This document shows, piece by piece, positions 52,444-61,152 of a DNA stretch of 64,000 nt. Source of the stretch: Spirochaetota bacterium (lineage in GTDB: Bacteria; Spirochaetota; Spirochaetia; Sphaerochaetales; Sphaerochaetaceae); NCBI GenBank assembly GCA_023401595.1, contig JAEXDQ010000040.1, positions 1 through 64,000 on the forward strand, read 5' to 3'. The position numbers and the translations under genes are program-made. Under the pieces are notes generated by a model, which saw only the letters and a list, made by a program, of their open reading frames with translations, did no database searches and had not been told where the DNA came from. Position 1 is the first letter of the stretch. Each line of letters starts with the position of its first letter.

Positions 52444-52764
52444 TCAACAGTCCTCCTCCAACCGTTCCAGCAAGAACGAGACGGGGCGTATGCCGTCCTT
52501 GCAGCATTCGACCATCAGACCGGGTCTGTTGAACCACGGTCCATAGGAGGCGCCGGATGAAATCGCGCCGACCTTGTCGCAGATATCGTTCCACGCCCAA
52601 GGGCAGAAACCATCGGGCATCGCGGCACATCCCGTAAAGATGAACACATCGTTTTCATTCAGAAGTGGACAAGGTCCAACGGCCTTTCCGTCGGACAGGA
52701 ATCGTTCCGCAAGATCCTCGTACAATTGTTTTCTCAATACAGTGATCCGTACCTTCTTCGCCAT
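52444..52764 (-). CDS. TIGR04076-family small cysteine-rich protein
   Basis: About 106 residues. Matches the family pattern: KVRITVLRKQLYEDLAERFL, GPCPLLNENDVFIF, PDGFCPWAWNDICDKVGAIS and VECCKDGIRPVSFLLER. The five conserved Cys in C-P, F-C-P-W-A-W and CC contexts suggest metal binding. The function of the family is not known. ATG 52764 is preceded by GGGGGGGAG. It starts 20 bp after the radical SAM gene on the same strand, so it is the last gene of the AmmeMemoRadiSam operon. Confidence 0.8.
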   Translation of the reverse strand: MAKKVRITVLRKQLYEDLAERFLSDGKAVGPCPLLNENDVFIFTGCAAMPDGFCPWAWNDICDKVGAISSGASYGPWFNRPGLMVECCKDGIRPVSFLLERLEEDC

Positions 52765-52783
52765 GGCGCTCCCCCCCCTCTGT

Positions 52784-53710
52784 TCAAACCCATATCCCAG
52801 GAATATGACGACCGCAATACGGGCAGACGCCTCCGGGAACCAATTCGCCGGGATTCTTCCTAACGACACCCCCGCACCCCGGACATACCGTCGGCGCAGG
52901 CAACGCGCTGTTGCCGGGATACACGAACGGCACACCGCATCCCCCGACCGCCTCCAGCACCTCCCCAAGGAACTCTTCGCTTGTCGCTTGCCGGTCGGCC
53001 ATCCGATATCGGGGGAAGAAACGGGACAGATGCCAGACCTGCACGCCGATAGATGGCAACAGGCTCCCGAGTGATTTCATCATCCGTACCGTATGGACGC
53101 CTTCAATCACCATGGTGGTAACCTCCACATGGGAGCCATACCCGACGATAGCCCGCAGCCCCTCCACGACAGGGGCCATAGTCCCATGGCAGATGTCGCG
53201 GTAGAAGGCCTCGTCACCCTTCAGATCGATGTTGTAGGCGTCGAGCATCGGCAGGATACGCGCCAAAGCCTCTTTGGAGAAGCTTCCGTTGGAGACCATG
53301 ATGTTCCGCAAGCCTTCCTTGCTGGCGAGGCAGGCGACTTCCAACATGTAATCCTGCCAGACGAGAGGCTCGGAATACGTATAGCTGATCGAAGGATACT
53401 GATGCGCCTTCGCATATTGGACCACGCTTTCGGGTGACAAGCGCTCCCCATGGGGGGAACGCTCTTGGGCGAGCTGCCAGTTCTGGCAGAAATCACAGGC
53501 GAGATTGCATCCGGCCATGGCGATGGAGACGGTTTTCGAGCCCGGGAGAAAATGATACAAGGGTTTCTTTTCCACAGGGTCTACCGCAAAGGCCACGACC
53601 TCGCCATATCCGGCGTCCCGAAGCGCGCCGTCCTGCACTTCTCGGCGGCCGCAGAAACCGGGCCGTCCAGAAACGATATCGCAATGGCGGTAGCAAAAAT
53701 CGCAGATCAT
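52784..53710 (-). CDS. amrS: AmmeMemoRadiSam system radical SAM enzyme
   Basis: About 308 residues. The N-terminus MICDFCYRHCDIVSGRPGFCGRR holds four Cys forming an extra metal site, as usual in this family. The radical SAM cluster motif is AGCNLACDFCQNWQLAQ (CxxxCxxC). Barrel marks follow in SYTYSEPLVWQDYMLEVACL and IDLKGDEAFYRDIC. The C-terminus has a rubredoxin-like zinc knuckle, VCPGCGGVVRKNPG and CPYCGRHIPG. The enzyme should cleave S-adenosylmethionine to start a radical reaction; the substrate is not known. It overlaps the AMMECR1 gene by four bases (ATGA), showing coupling. Confidence 0.92.
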   Translation of the reverse strand: MICDFCYRHCDIVSGRPGFCGRREVQDGALRDAGYGEVVAFAVDPVEKKPLYHFLPGSKTVSIAMAGCNLACDFCQNWQLAQERSPHGERLSPESVVQYAKAHQYPSISYTYSEPLVWQDYMLEVACLASKEGLRNIMVSNGSFSKEALARILPMLDAYNIDLKGDEAFYRDICHGTMAPVVEGLRAIVGYGSHVEVTTMVIEGVHTVRMMKSLGSLLPSIGVQVWHLSRFFPRYRMADRQATSEEFLGEVLEAVGGCGVPFVYPGNSALPAPTVCPGCGGVVRKNPGELVPGGVCPYCGRHIPGIWV

Positions 53711-54228
53711 TCGGAAAACACCTCCGCGGTAAAGACGTCGAACGTCGCCGACGGGCTTCTCCACGCATCGGCGGGCAAGCCCGCCTTCCGCGACAACGCG
53801 GCAAGCAGCTCGTCCTTGTTCCAGCCCGTTTCCACCGCGACCTGTGGCAGGAATACGGCTCGACGGCCCCCTACGGTCAGGACGACGCCATGCGTTCCCA
53901 ACAAGAATTCATCGACAGACTGAATACGCCGCGGATGGGAGAGCAACGATATTTCAATCGTACATGATTCAAGCTCCGATTCATCCAGACGGGGAAATCT
54001 GTAATCCTCGAACGCTGCCGAACGGGCAAGCCGGGCGATCTGTTCGTTCAACGGACAGACCGGACTCATGTAGCCGATACACCCCCGAAGCTCCCCGTGC
54101 TTGCGCAATGTCACGAATGCGCCGAGCGCCTCGGTTGATGGAGGAATCGCCGGCTGTTCTTCTAAATACGAGGTCTTGATGGAATCCCTTGCGATTTTCA
54201 GCAGTCTCCGTTGTTCTTCCCTGTCCAT
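53707..54228 (-). CDS. amrA: AMMECR1-domain protein (AmmeMemoRadiSam protein A)
   Basis: 173 residues, one AMMECR1 domain. The six-residue hallmark LRGCIG stands in KHGELRGCIGYMSPV; other marks are ETGWNKDELLAALSRKAGLP and the IEISLLSHPRRI strand. The hallmark is nearly invariant from archaea to humans. The role is unknown. It lies between Memo and the radical SAM gene: seven bases after Memo and overlapping the radical SAM start by four bases. Confidence 0.92.
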   Translation of the reverse strand: MDREEQRRLLKIARDSIKTSYLEEQPAIPPSTEALGAFVTLRKHGELRGCIGYMSPVCPLNEQIARLARSAAFEDYRFPRLDESELESCTIEISLLSHPRRIQSVDEFLLGTHGVVLTVGGRRAVFLPQVAVETGWNKDELLAALSRKAGLPADAWRSPSATFDVFTAEVFSE

Positions 54229-54235
54229 GCCTACC

Positions 54236-55045
54236 CTACCTCCAGAATACCGTCACATACGAGACAAAATCATCATCACTCCGACCACCCACCTTATCAA
54301 GCGACGTGGAATGTCCGTCGACATGACCTGTCAAGCCCTGTGCGTAAGCTAGGCGGCTTGTGACCATTGCCGGGGCGATGCCACAGATTGTACCGGCGGC
54401 ATATGTCGAAACGATGTCCTTTATATCACCTTTTGCCAACAATTCAGCGCAATCCAGATCATTCTGTACCACTTTTTCAACGGCACAGGGTCCGTATGGC
54501 ATATAGTTGAAACGCCTGCCGTAATGAGTGAAATCGCTTGAAGCGATTACCGCGGTCCGTTCTCCGACCAACGGCGACAGTCTCTCAGCGAGCTTTAGGA
54601 CATCATCAGCCCCTGAGATCTGGCCGACCAGCACATAGGAGACCGACAGCCCGCATCGAGCGGCTATGAACGGAAGGAACATTTCCACGGCATGCTCGTC
54701 GGCCACCGCCCGGTCGTCCAGCACACTTCCCGGCAGGGAAAGAGGAACCGTCGGGACAGAGCCAAGCGGAGTCTCCGATTCCGTGAACCCGGAGGTATAC
54801 AATGTCCCGGGCTGTAAAAAATGATAATGGGATGGAGCGAGTATGACGACATGCTCCACATTCTCCGCGAGGGCGGAGAAAAATGAAGCGATCAGCTCCC
54901 CGCTGTAATACAAACCCGCATGGGGAAGCACCGCGAACCGGTACCTTCCACCGTCCTTGCGCCCATTGCGGGGTTCAACAAGCGATGAAAGCTCTTGCGG
55001 GTCGTCAGGGTACCAAAGACCGGCGAAACGGGCTACTCTTTTCAT
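54236..55045 (-). CDS. amrB: Memo-family protein (AmmeMemoRadiSam protein B)
   Basis: 269 residues, one Memo domain related to extradiol dioxygenases. Marks are the N-terminal RVARFAGLWYPDDP, PHAGLYYSGELIASFFSAL (first His), ILAPSHYHF (second His), DEHAVEMFLPFI (third site) and ASSDFTHYGRRFN (last His). The metal-binding His are kept. In eukaryotes MEMO1 binds copper and/or iron. First gene of the operon, with GAGGT ahead of the ATG and TATAAT close upstream at about 55051. Confidence 0.92.
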   Translation of the reverse strand: MKRVARFAGLWYPDDPQELSSLVEPRNGRKDGGRYRFAVLPHAGLYYSGELIASFFSALAENVEHVVILAPSHYHFLQPGTLYTSGFTESETPLGSVPTVPLSLPGSVLDDRAVADEHAVEMFLPFIAARCGLSVSYVLVGQISGADDVLKLAERLSPLVGERTAVIASSDFTHYGRRFNYMPYGPCAVEKVVQNDLDCAELLAKGDIKDIVSTYAAGTICGIAPAMVTSRLAYAQGLTGHVDGHSTSLDKVGGRSDDDFVSYVTVFWR

Positions 55046-55209
55046 ACCTCGATTATACTACAAGTCCGCACATCCGGCAGAATTTTTATCGACACAGATG
55101 TCGTACCGGCGCTCATGGCGTCTGCCGGATTTACATTTTTCATGACAAAAGGTTAGCTTTCAACTATACTGGTTCCCATACGCATACCATTTTTTCAGAG
55201 GTAGGTCCC

Positions 55210-55968
55210 TTGGACGGCAAGAATACCGCAGACACGATACGTATCCTCATCTGCGAGGACGACACACAAGATTTGTCCGAGCTTCAGTCGACGCTGACAG
55301 GGTTCTTCGTCCGAAATTCCTTTTTGGGCAGACCGGAATTCATTGTATATACCCGTGGCGAGGACTACTTGTCGGCGACGGACTCACCCGACTTCGATAT
55401 CGCGTTCCTCGATATCTTCATGGATGAAGCCACAGGGATGGATGTCGCGAAAGCGATACGCGGGCATGATGAACAAGCGCATATCATCTTCCTGACGACT
55501 TCGATCGACTATGCCGTGGACAGTTACGACGTCCATGCCTCGGGGTACCTCCTCAAGCCGCTGCAGACCGCGAAAATGGAGAGCCTGCTGCTGAAAATCT
55601 TCCAACGCAAGCCACGGCCGAAAGTGGTGGTGAAGCACCGCAAGGAGTTCAGGTATATCTATCATGACGACATCGTCTATGTGGAAAGCCGCGGAAGGAA
55701 CCTCATCATACACCTCAAGGACAGACCCATCATCACGATCAATGAAAAGCTCGACGAGATGCAGAGTATGCTGAATTCCGATCGTTTCCTCCGTTGCCAC
55801 CAGAGCTTCCTCGTCAACATGGACTACATCGTCGATGTCACGGATACGATGTTCCTCCTCTCCAACAAGGAGACCGCGCTGATACGTCAACGCGACTATG
55901 CGAAAATGCGAAGTGAATACCACAGGTATTTCGTCGAACACAGTCTGGAGAGCCAGATAGGCCGCTGA
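55210..55968 (+). CDS. LytTR-family response regulator
   Basis: About 252 residues from a TTG at 55210 behind AGAGGTAGG. Receiver domain at about 9-135: IRILICEDDTQDLSELQ, phosphoacceptor in FDIAFLDIFMDEATGMDV, and GYLLKPLQTAKM with the conserved Lys. LytTR DNA-binding domain at about 150-245, with DIVYVESRGRNLIIHLKD and FLRCHQSFLVNMDYIVDV. Such regulators (AgrA, LytR) control surface or peptide genes. No histidine kinase gene is next to it, so it is an orphan within this window. The frame opening at 54883 is rejected because it crosses the Memo gene. Confidence 0.88.
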   Translation: MDGKNTADTIRILICEDDTQDLSELQSTLTGFFVRNSFLGRPEFIVYTRGEDYLSATDSPDFDIAFLDIFMDEATGMDVAKAIRGHDEQAHIIFLTTSIDYAVDSYDVHASGYLLKPLQTAKMESLLLKIFQRKPRPKVVVKHRKEFRYIYHDDIVYVESRGRNLIIHLKDRPIITINEKLDEMQSMLNSDRFLRCHQSFLVNMDYIVDVTDTMFLLSNKETALIRQRDYAKMRSEYHRYFVEHSLESQIGR

Positions 55969-56243
55969 TTCCGCTCGTCTGCGAGCTGTTCGATACCCTT
56001 GTCCCGACGACCTGCCGGACCGGCAGGTATCGCCGTCCGCTTCCAGTCAAGCCATGGGGCGGCACAGGTTATTCTATTGGCACAGGATATCGTGACATGC
56101 CGGATGCACTACCTGCGCATAAGAATGGAGGCATCATGTCCATCCCGCCAAGAACTTCCATGATGCCCCCCCCGACCCAAGCGCAGCACTATTCAGAGGA
56201 CTCTACTTGCGGCCGTTTCATCCAAGACTACATTCCCATGCGG
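55969..56243. other. Gap between the LytTR and Ig-lipoprotein genes
   Basis: About 275 bp between convergent genes. It has a 19-bp near-perfect palindrome (ACCTGCCGG-A-CCGGCAGGT, 56010-56028) that can form a terminator-like hairpin, without a T-run. No gene. Confidence 0.45.
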
Positions 56244-59200
56244 TCACAGCACCCGCTCCTTCACTTCACAGACACGATAGCCCGCGGTCGGATTTGCTTC
56301 TATGGCCTCCGTCTCAACGAGGGAGCCGTTCAAGCGGTCCATGAGAACCGGCACTATCACAGTCTTGCCGCCGATCGTTTCGTCGGCATCCCTGCGAACC
56401 CATTCATCAGCGGCGGACAGAACCAGACCCAGCCCCGAAGCCGCTGTGGCGTTGACCGTTTCGTAATAGGGGAACGCATACCCTTCGATGCCGTTTCCGT
56501 CGGGCTTCGCAATTTGCAGGCTGACGGCCCGGGTCCAATCCGCCTGTGTCGGCAGTTCCTCGCTCCTGACGCTCGTCTCTTCATCCACCACGACATACCG
56601 TTGCGGGATGATGTCGGCGTCTACGCCGAGGGCGTCCTTGATCACCGGGTCGATGGTGATGGCGTAGGACGCTACAATCGTCTTGCCGGTACCGGGAACC
56701 TCGTATGCGGCTTTGACGAGATAGTGTCCCTTGGCAAGCGCGGCGGTACCGGAATAGGACTGGCCGTCCTTGTCCAGCAGGGTGACGACGATATCATCCT
56801 TGAGCGCAGGAATCTCAGCGTCGGAGAAATCCCGGGCGGTCAGCTTCGCCTTGGCCGCGGCGACGACCGCGTCTGCGTCCGTACTGTCATAGACGGATTC
56901 CAGAGCGCTATCGAAGGCAAGCCGACAGACGACGCCCGCGTCGGGACCCCCGCCGATGAACAGCCGGTAGGCATATTCAAACTCAGGGGTGGTGGTCGGA
57001 TACAGGCCGTCCCGATAGGTGGCCGTGACCAGCACATAGCTGCTACCGTCCCGCGCCGAAACGGCGACGGTCGACGCCGTGGCGGATTCTGGTTCAGGCA
57101 CAGTCGTAGGACGAAGGATGGAGACGGCGGCGGCGACATCCGCCTTGTAGGTCGCTTCCACATAGTCGCTTCCCATCAGCACCACGCGTTCACGGGAATA
57201 CGGCACGTCCATCTTCGTGGCTTTGTCAAGTTCATAGCCGCGATAGCTTCTGCCCGAGGCGCCGTTCAAATCGGCCAACGCGCCGACCCAAGTCCTGCCG
57301 ACCGCAGTCTTGGAAAGGACGAAGTCGTACGCACCGAGGAGCCGCCCGCCGCCATAGGGGTATCGGATTCCGCCGGGTACCACGACCTTGTCGTCGCCGG
57401 CAGAAGCGCCGTTCACACCAAAACCGTCGGACAGCCTGTACGTGGCGCACAGGTCCTGATTCGTCGGAAGATGGGTCGCGTCATCGAATACAAGCATATA
57501 TTCGGCGGGAGCGGCGACCGCGGTCAACGAACCGTCGGAACCGATTGTGTTCCATTCATCAAAATCAAAGACGATGGCGGCGACTCCGTCCACGACGGAC
57601 TCCCTGGTGGGAGCGATGGCCTTGTCGCCGATGTTTTCCGGATTCACATATCCCAGATTGATCTTGCCCAGGTCACGTAGCCAAACATGGCCGAAAATAC
57701 CGTCGTCGGGGACGGTTCCGATGGACTGTCCGTCGGTGTCGGCGTTCATCGCAAAATGGTTTTCGCAATAATCCGTTCCAGCTTCTCCCAAATTCGCCTT
57801 GTTCTCCGTGATCGCGGCGGTCGGCAGCGTGAACGCGGAGGTGAGGCCGGCGTCCGCGGTATCCGCGATGTCGGGATGGTCGGAGAAGATTACGGGATAA
57901 TAGAAATCCGCGACGATGTTCTTCTCAAAGGTAATGGCCTTCGTGGCCATCCGGGTTTCCTCGACATACTCCCCTACGCCATCGCCGTTGACGGCCCGGC
58001 CTGTCAGGTTGAGACTGACGGGATTGAGGTCGCTGTAGGCGTATGTATATTCAATTTCCAGATCATACTGGCCGGAGGTATAGCCCTCTTCCTGAAGCGC
58101 AGACAGGTCGTCGCCCGGTTCCAAGACGATATCCGCCCAAGTCTTGTCGGCGGGAGCTTTCACCGTATACACGACTTCGCCGATTCCCTGCTTCACCAGA
58201 TCCGTCAGTTTTCGCTGGACGATTCTGGAACCGTCCGCGAATTCAATGTTCAGATACAGCGGGAATTCAACGGGATCAAATTCGGTATTCGCGGCCCCCT
58301 CTGGCAAATCGACACCGGTCGAGGGCTGGAACCAGACATAATTGTGACCCGTGAGTCGCTGTTTGTCCTGATTGACGGCGCTACAATCATACTTGCGGAT
58401 GAATTCAATGCTGGTCGGGATTTTGTTCGCGATGACATGGACGACCCGATCCGTGGCGTAGGTTTTTCCTTCGACCGTATAGGAAACGGAAACGGTATAG
58501 TCGCCGGCCCTGTTGAAATACTGTGCGCCTGGTTCGATGCCGCCTACCGATACGGTATAGTCGCTGGCCCCGAGCCGGACGGAGGTCCCGTCGCTCCTGT
58601 AAGCGGTCACTTGCAACAGTTGCCGGTAGGACTGGATTTCATAGCCGAGCAGGACGTATGATGGCGCGTCCACATCGATATGAGAAACAAGAATTTCCCC
58701 GGGAGCGGCGATTCTGATTTCATGGGCGTCAGTATACTCATCATCATCGACCAGATATTTGAAATTCACCGTGTGCGGCCCGTCCCCGTCGAAAACGAAG
58801 TCCACAGGGTTCCAGCCGCCGCCGTTGACATTGATTGACAAGAGTCTTGAATCCAGCTCTTCCGTATGGTCGTCCTCGTAATATGCGATTACTTTCAAGT
58901 TCTCGCGCCAGTTATCCAGAGAGGTCCCACGCACTACGATATCGGTGGATACGACCATGATGTGGTCAATGGCCGCCGCCACAGGAGCCGCCTGAACCGT
59001 TACCGTAAAGGTATCGTGATATGTATTGCCGCCTTCCGGATGGGAAACCTCCACATCGTAGCTCCGGGCTTGAGCAAACGTACCGTCGTTCCCTATCCCG
59101 GTGATTCCTACGCTGTAATCGGCAGACGGAATAGCCTTGACGGTTCCGTCGCTGTAATAACCGCTTACCGCCAGTCCAGTCCGCCAGTCGGCGACGGTGG

Positions 59201-59339
59201 TGCCGATGGCCACGGTCCGGGATGCCTCCGTTTTGATAAGCAACAAGTGCGCAGGTTGCTCCTTACACGACGACAATGCGATGACAAGCATCAGCGCAAG
59301 ACAAAGCGCCAATGTGCTTCGTACAAACTTTCCTTTCAT
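56244..59339 (-). CDS. Giant lipoprotein with N-terminal Ig-like repeats
   Basis: About 1031 residues. Signal MKGKFVRSTLALCLALMLVI and lipobox IALSSC predict lipidation. Residues about 30-310 are three bacterial Ig-like units of about 90 residues with matching pieces: DWRTGLAVSGYYSDGTVKAI, NWRENLKVIAYYEDDHTEEL and SYRQLLQVTAYRSDGTSVRL, each preceded by a strand and followed by an aromatic DYxV. The C-terminal 700 residues are Asp/Thr/Gly-rich beta-type sequence that I do not recognise; no enzyme motif is visible. Likely surface-exposed adhesin or polymer-binding protein. ATG 59339 follows GGAGG. The frame to 59420 adds no signal-like residues. Confidence 0.75.
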   Translation of the reverse strand: MKGKFVRSTLALCLALMLVIALSSCKEQPAHLLLIKTEASRTVAIGTTVADWRTGLAVSGYYSDGTVKAIPSADYSVGITGIGNDGTFAQARSYDVEVSHPEGGNTYHDTFTVTVQAAPVAAAIDHIMVVSTDIVVRGTSLDNWRENLKVIAYYEDDHTEELDSRLLSINVNGGGWNPVDFVFDGDGPHTVNFKYLVDDDEYTDAHEIRIAAPGEILVSHIDVDAPSYVLLGYEIQSYRQLLQVTAYRSDGTSVRLGASDYTVSVGGIEPGAQYFNRAGDYTVSVSYTVEGKTYATDRVVHVIANKIPTSIEFIRKYDCSAVNQDKQRLTGHNYVWFQPSTGVDLPEGAANTEFDPVEFPLYLNIEFADGSRIVQRKLTDLVKQGIGEVVYTVKAPADKTWADIVLEPGDDLSALQEEGYTSGQYDLEIEYTYAYSDLNPVSLNLTGRAVNGDGVGEYVEETRMATKAITFEKNIVADFYYPVIFSDHPDIADTADAGLTSAFTLPTAAITENKANLGEAGTDYCENHFAMNADTDGQSIGTVPDDGIFGHVWLRDLGKINLGYVNPENIGDKAIAPTRESVVDGVAAIVFDFDEWNTIGSDGSLTAVAAPAEYMLVFDDATHLPTNQDLCATYRLSDGFGVNGASAGDDKVVVPGGIRYPYGGGRLLGAYDFVLSKTAVGRTWVGALADLNGASGRSYRGYELDKATKMDVPYSRERVVLMGSDYVEATYKADVAAAVSILRPTTVPEPESATASTVAVSARDGSSYVLVTATYRDGLYPTTTPEFEYAYRLFIGGGPDAGVVCRLAFDSALESVYDSTDADAVVAAAKAKLTARDFSDAEIPALKDDIVVTLLDKDGQSYSGTAALAKGHYLVKAAYEVPGTGKTIVASYAITIDPVIKDALGVDADIIPQRYVVVDEETSVRSEELPTQADWTRAVSLQIAKPDGNGIEGYAFPYYETVNATAASGLGLVLSAADEWVRRDADETIGGKTVIVPVLMDRLNGSLVETEAIEANPTAGYRVCEVKERVL

Positions 59340-59640
59340 AACCGAGTCCTCCGAACCCCTGTTTCCTGGGGGATGAATAGTAGTCGCCTTTATTTTCGGA
59401 TTCTCACACGAAACGGACAATGTACCTTTTTTACACTTTGCCCGTCATTTTTGACAGAAACATCCTGTGCGTTCCCATCCAAGGCACGCTGATGTCCGAG
59501 AAACCAAAGATATCTTCCACAATCGACCGACTAGCGTTCCCCGGTTCAATATGCCCAGGCGAAGCTTCCGGCACAAAAGGTCCGATAGTGTCTTGATGAT
59601 GGTCGATGCCGATTTTTATCTGTTTCTTGGTTTTTTTAGT

Positions 59641-59669
59641 TTGACAGGTAAAAAATGTCGGGTTAGAAT
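59641..59669 (+). promoter_or_regulatory. Near-consensus sigma-70 promoter of the MsmK/UgpC-type ATPase
   Basis: TTGACA at 59641-59646, 17-base spacer, TAGAAT at 59664-59669. 31 bp before the ATG, with AGGAGG between. Confidence 0.85.
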
Positions 59670-59700
59670 GAAAAGTAATAAGATAAATTAGGAGGTCCTA

Positions 59701-60795
59701 ATGGCCACTGTAGAATTGAAAAATATCTGCAAGATCTATGATGGCGGGGTCAAGGCTGTCGACAATGTCAACATTGACATTCTGGACAGGGAATTCGTGG
59801 TTCTCGTCGGCCCTTCCGGCTGCGGTAAGTCCACGACCTTGCGCATGGTCGCCGGTCTGGAAGACATTTCCAGCGGCGAGCTGCTGATTGACGGCAAACT
59901 CGTCAACGACGTCCCCCCGAAGGATCGCGATATCGCGATGGTATTCCAGAACTACGCTCTGTATCCGCACATGACCGTCTATGACAACATGGCGTTCGGT
60001 CTGAAGATCCGCAAGTTCCCCAAGGAAGAGATCGACCAGCGTGTCCGCGAAGCCGCCAAAATCCTCGACATCGAGGAATTGCTCGAAAGAAAGCCGAAGG
60101 CTCTGTCCGGCGGTCAGCGCCAGCGTGTAGCGGTCGGTCGTGCAATCGTCCGCAAGCCGAAGGTATTCTTGTTTGACGAACCGTTGTCCAACCTCGACGC
60201 GAAACTCCGTGTCCAGATGAGAGCTGAGATCTCCGCTCTGCACAACAGGCTCAAGGCGACCATGATCTATGTTACCCATGACCAGGTCGAGGCTCTGACC
60301 ATGGCCGACAAGATCGTCGTCATGAAGCTTGGCGTCATCCAGCAGATCGGCGGACCGCTTGAGCTGTACAACAATCCGAACAACAAGTTTGTCGCAGGAT
60401 TCATCGGTTCCCCACCCATGAACTTCCTAGAAGTCGCCATTGAAGCCGAAGGCAGCGACCTGTATGCGAACGAAGGAACCTTCCGCCTGAAGCTCAATGA
60501 TGCGCAGAAGAAAATCCTGACCTCGTATGTCGGTAAATCCGTGACCTTCGGAATCCGTCCGGAAGATGTGGTCTTCAGCCATTCTCCGAAAGACGGCGAG
60601 ACTATCGACGGACAGGTCAGCGTCGTAGAACCTCTTGGTTCCGAGACCCATGTATACGTGGCGACCTCCAAGAATCAGGTCATCGGTAAGATCGATCCGA
60701 ACGTAACCATCGCCGTCGAAGAGAAGATTTCTTTGATTCCCGACATGGCGAAAGCGAAGTTCTTCGATCTTGAGACTGAGTTGGCTATCCGCTAA
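59701..60795 (+). CDS. Carbohydrate ABC importer ATPase, MsmK/UgpC/MalK-type, standing alone
   Basis: 364 residues. Walker A LVGPSGCGKSTTLRMVAG, Q-loop VFQNYALYPHMTVYDNMAFG, signature LSGGQRQRVAVGRAIVRKPK, Walker B FLFDEPLSNLDAKLR, switch YVTHDQVEALTMAD. The C-terminal MalK-like regulatory domain is FVAGFIGSPPMNFLEV and onward, ending in SETHVYVATSKNQVIGKIDP. No permease or binding-protein genes are nearby; orphan MsmK-type ATPases of this kind can serve several sugar importers in trans. Strong promoter, strong AGGAGG and its own terminator suggest high, separate expression. Confidence 0.93.
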   Translation: MATVELKNICKIYDGGVKAVDNVNIDILDREFVVLVGPSGCGKSTTLRMVAGLEDISSGELLIDGKLVNDVPPKDRDIAMVFQNYALYPHMTVYDNMAFGLKIRKFPKEEIDQRVREAAKILDIEELLERKPKALSGGQRQRVAVGRAIVRKPKVFLFDEPLSNLDAKLRVQMRAEISALHNRLKATMIYVTHDQVEALTMADKIVVMKLGVIQQIGGPLELYNNPNNKFVAGFIGSPPMNFLEVAIEAEGSDLYANEGTFRLKLNDAQKKILTSYVGKSVTFGIRPEDVVFSHSPKDGETIDGQVSVVEPLGSETHVYVATSKNQVIGKIDPNVTIAVEEKISLIPDMAKAKFFDLETELAIR

Positions 60796-60813
60796 CATAT
60801 CTCAACAGGCTAT

Positions 60814-60848
60814 AATCCGGTCCGCTTCGGTGGACCGGATTTTTTTTA
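60814..60848 (+). terminator. Intrinsic terminator of the MsmK/UgpC-type gene
   Basis: AATCCGGTCC (60814-60823) and GGACCGGATT (60832-60841), eight-base loop, then a run of T. 19 bp after the stop. Confidence 0.95.
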
Positions 60849-60856
60849 TTTAGGGG

Positions 60857-60911
60857 TAGCCCTACGCGAGCCCTACGCTAGCTCAGCGGTAGCCCGACGG
60901 CACCCTAGCGG
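60857..60911. repeat. 11-bp tandem array, five units, behind the ATPase terminator
   Basis: Contiguous 11-base units: TAGCCCTACGC, GAGCCCTACGC, TAGCTCAGCGG, TAGCCCGACGG, CACCCTAGCGG. Units are degenerate but the phase holds for 55 bp. Like the array behind the tetR gene it has an 11-base period and lies just after a gene. Confidence 0.75.
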
Positions 60912-61100
60912 CAATTCCAACCCATATCAGCGCGACATCGGTTGTTGGTTGGCTGTATACGTGCGTGCGATCAAAACCTACAGAGGTGGTATTGCCCAGC
61001 CGGACATTGGCCGGTCGAGCAATCAAGGGGTGGATATTGGGTCGGTTGACGTAGTGAAAATGTGTCGGAGAAATGTGGATGGCGGCGAGGGATATGAAAA
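60912..61100. other. Gap between the 11-bp array and the aspartokinase terminator
   Basis: About 190 bp. Mixed composition, no gene. A reverse 75-codon frame crosses the array but has no ribosome site or family. Confidence 0.35.
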
Positions 61101-61126
61101 AACGTCGCAACCGAGTTTGCGACGTT
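61101..61126 (-). terminator. Intrinsic terminator of the aspartokinase gene
   Basis: AACGTCGCAA / TTGCGACGTT, six-base loop, followed on the reverse strand by TTTTTTCATATCC. 27 bp after the stop. Confidence 0.92.
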
Positions 61127-61152
61127 CATCATCCGAATAAAAATATAATCTC

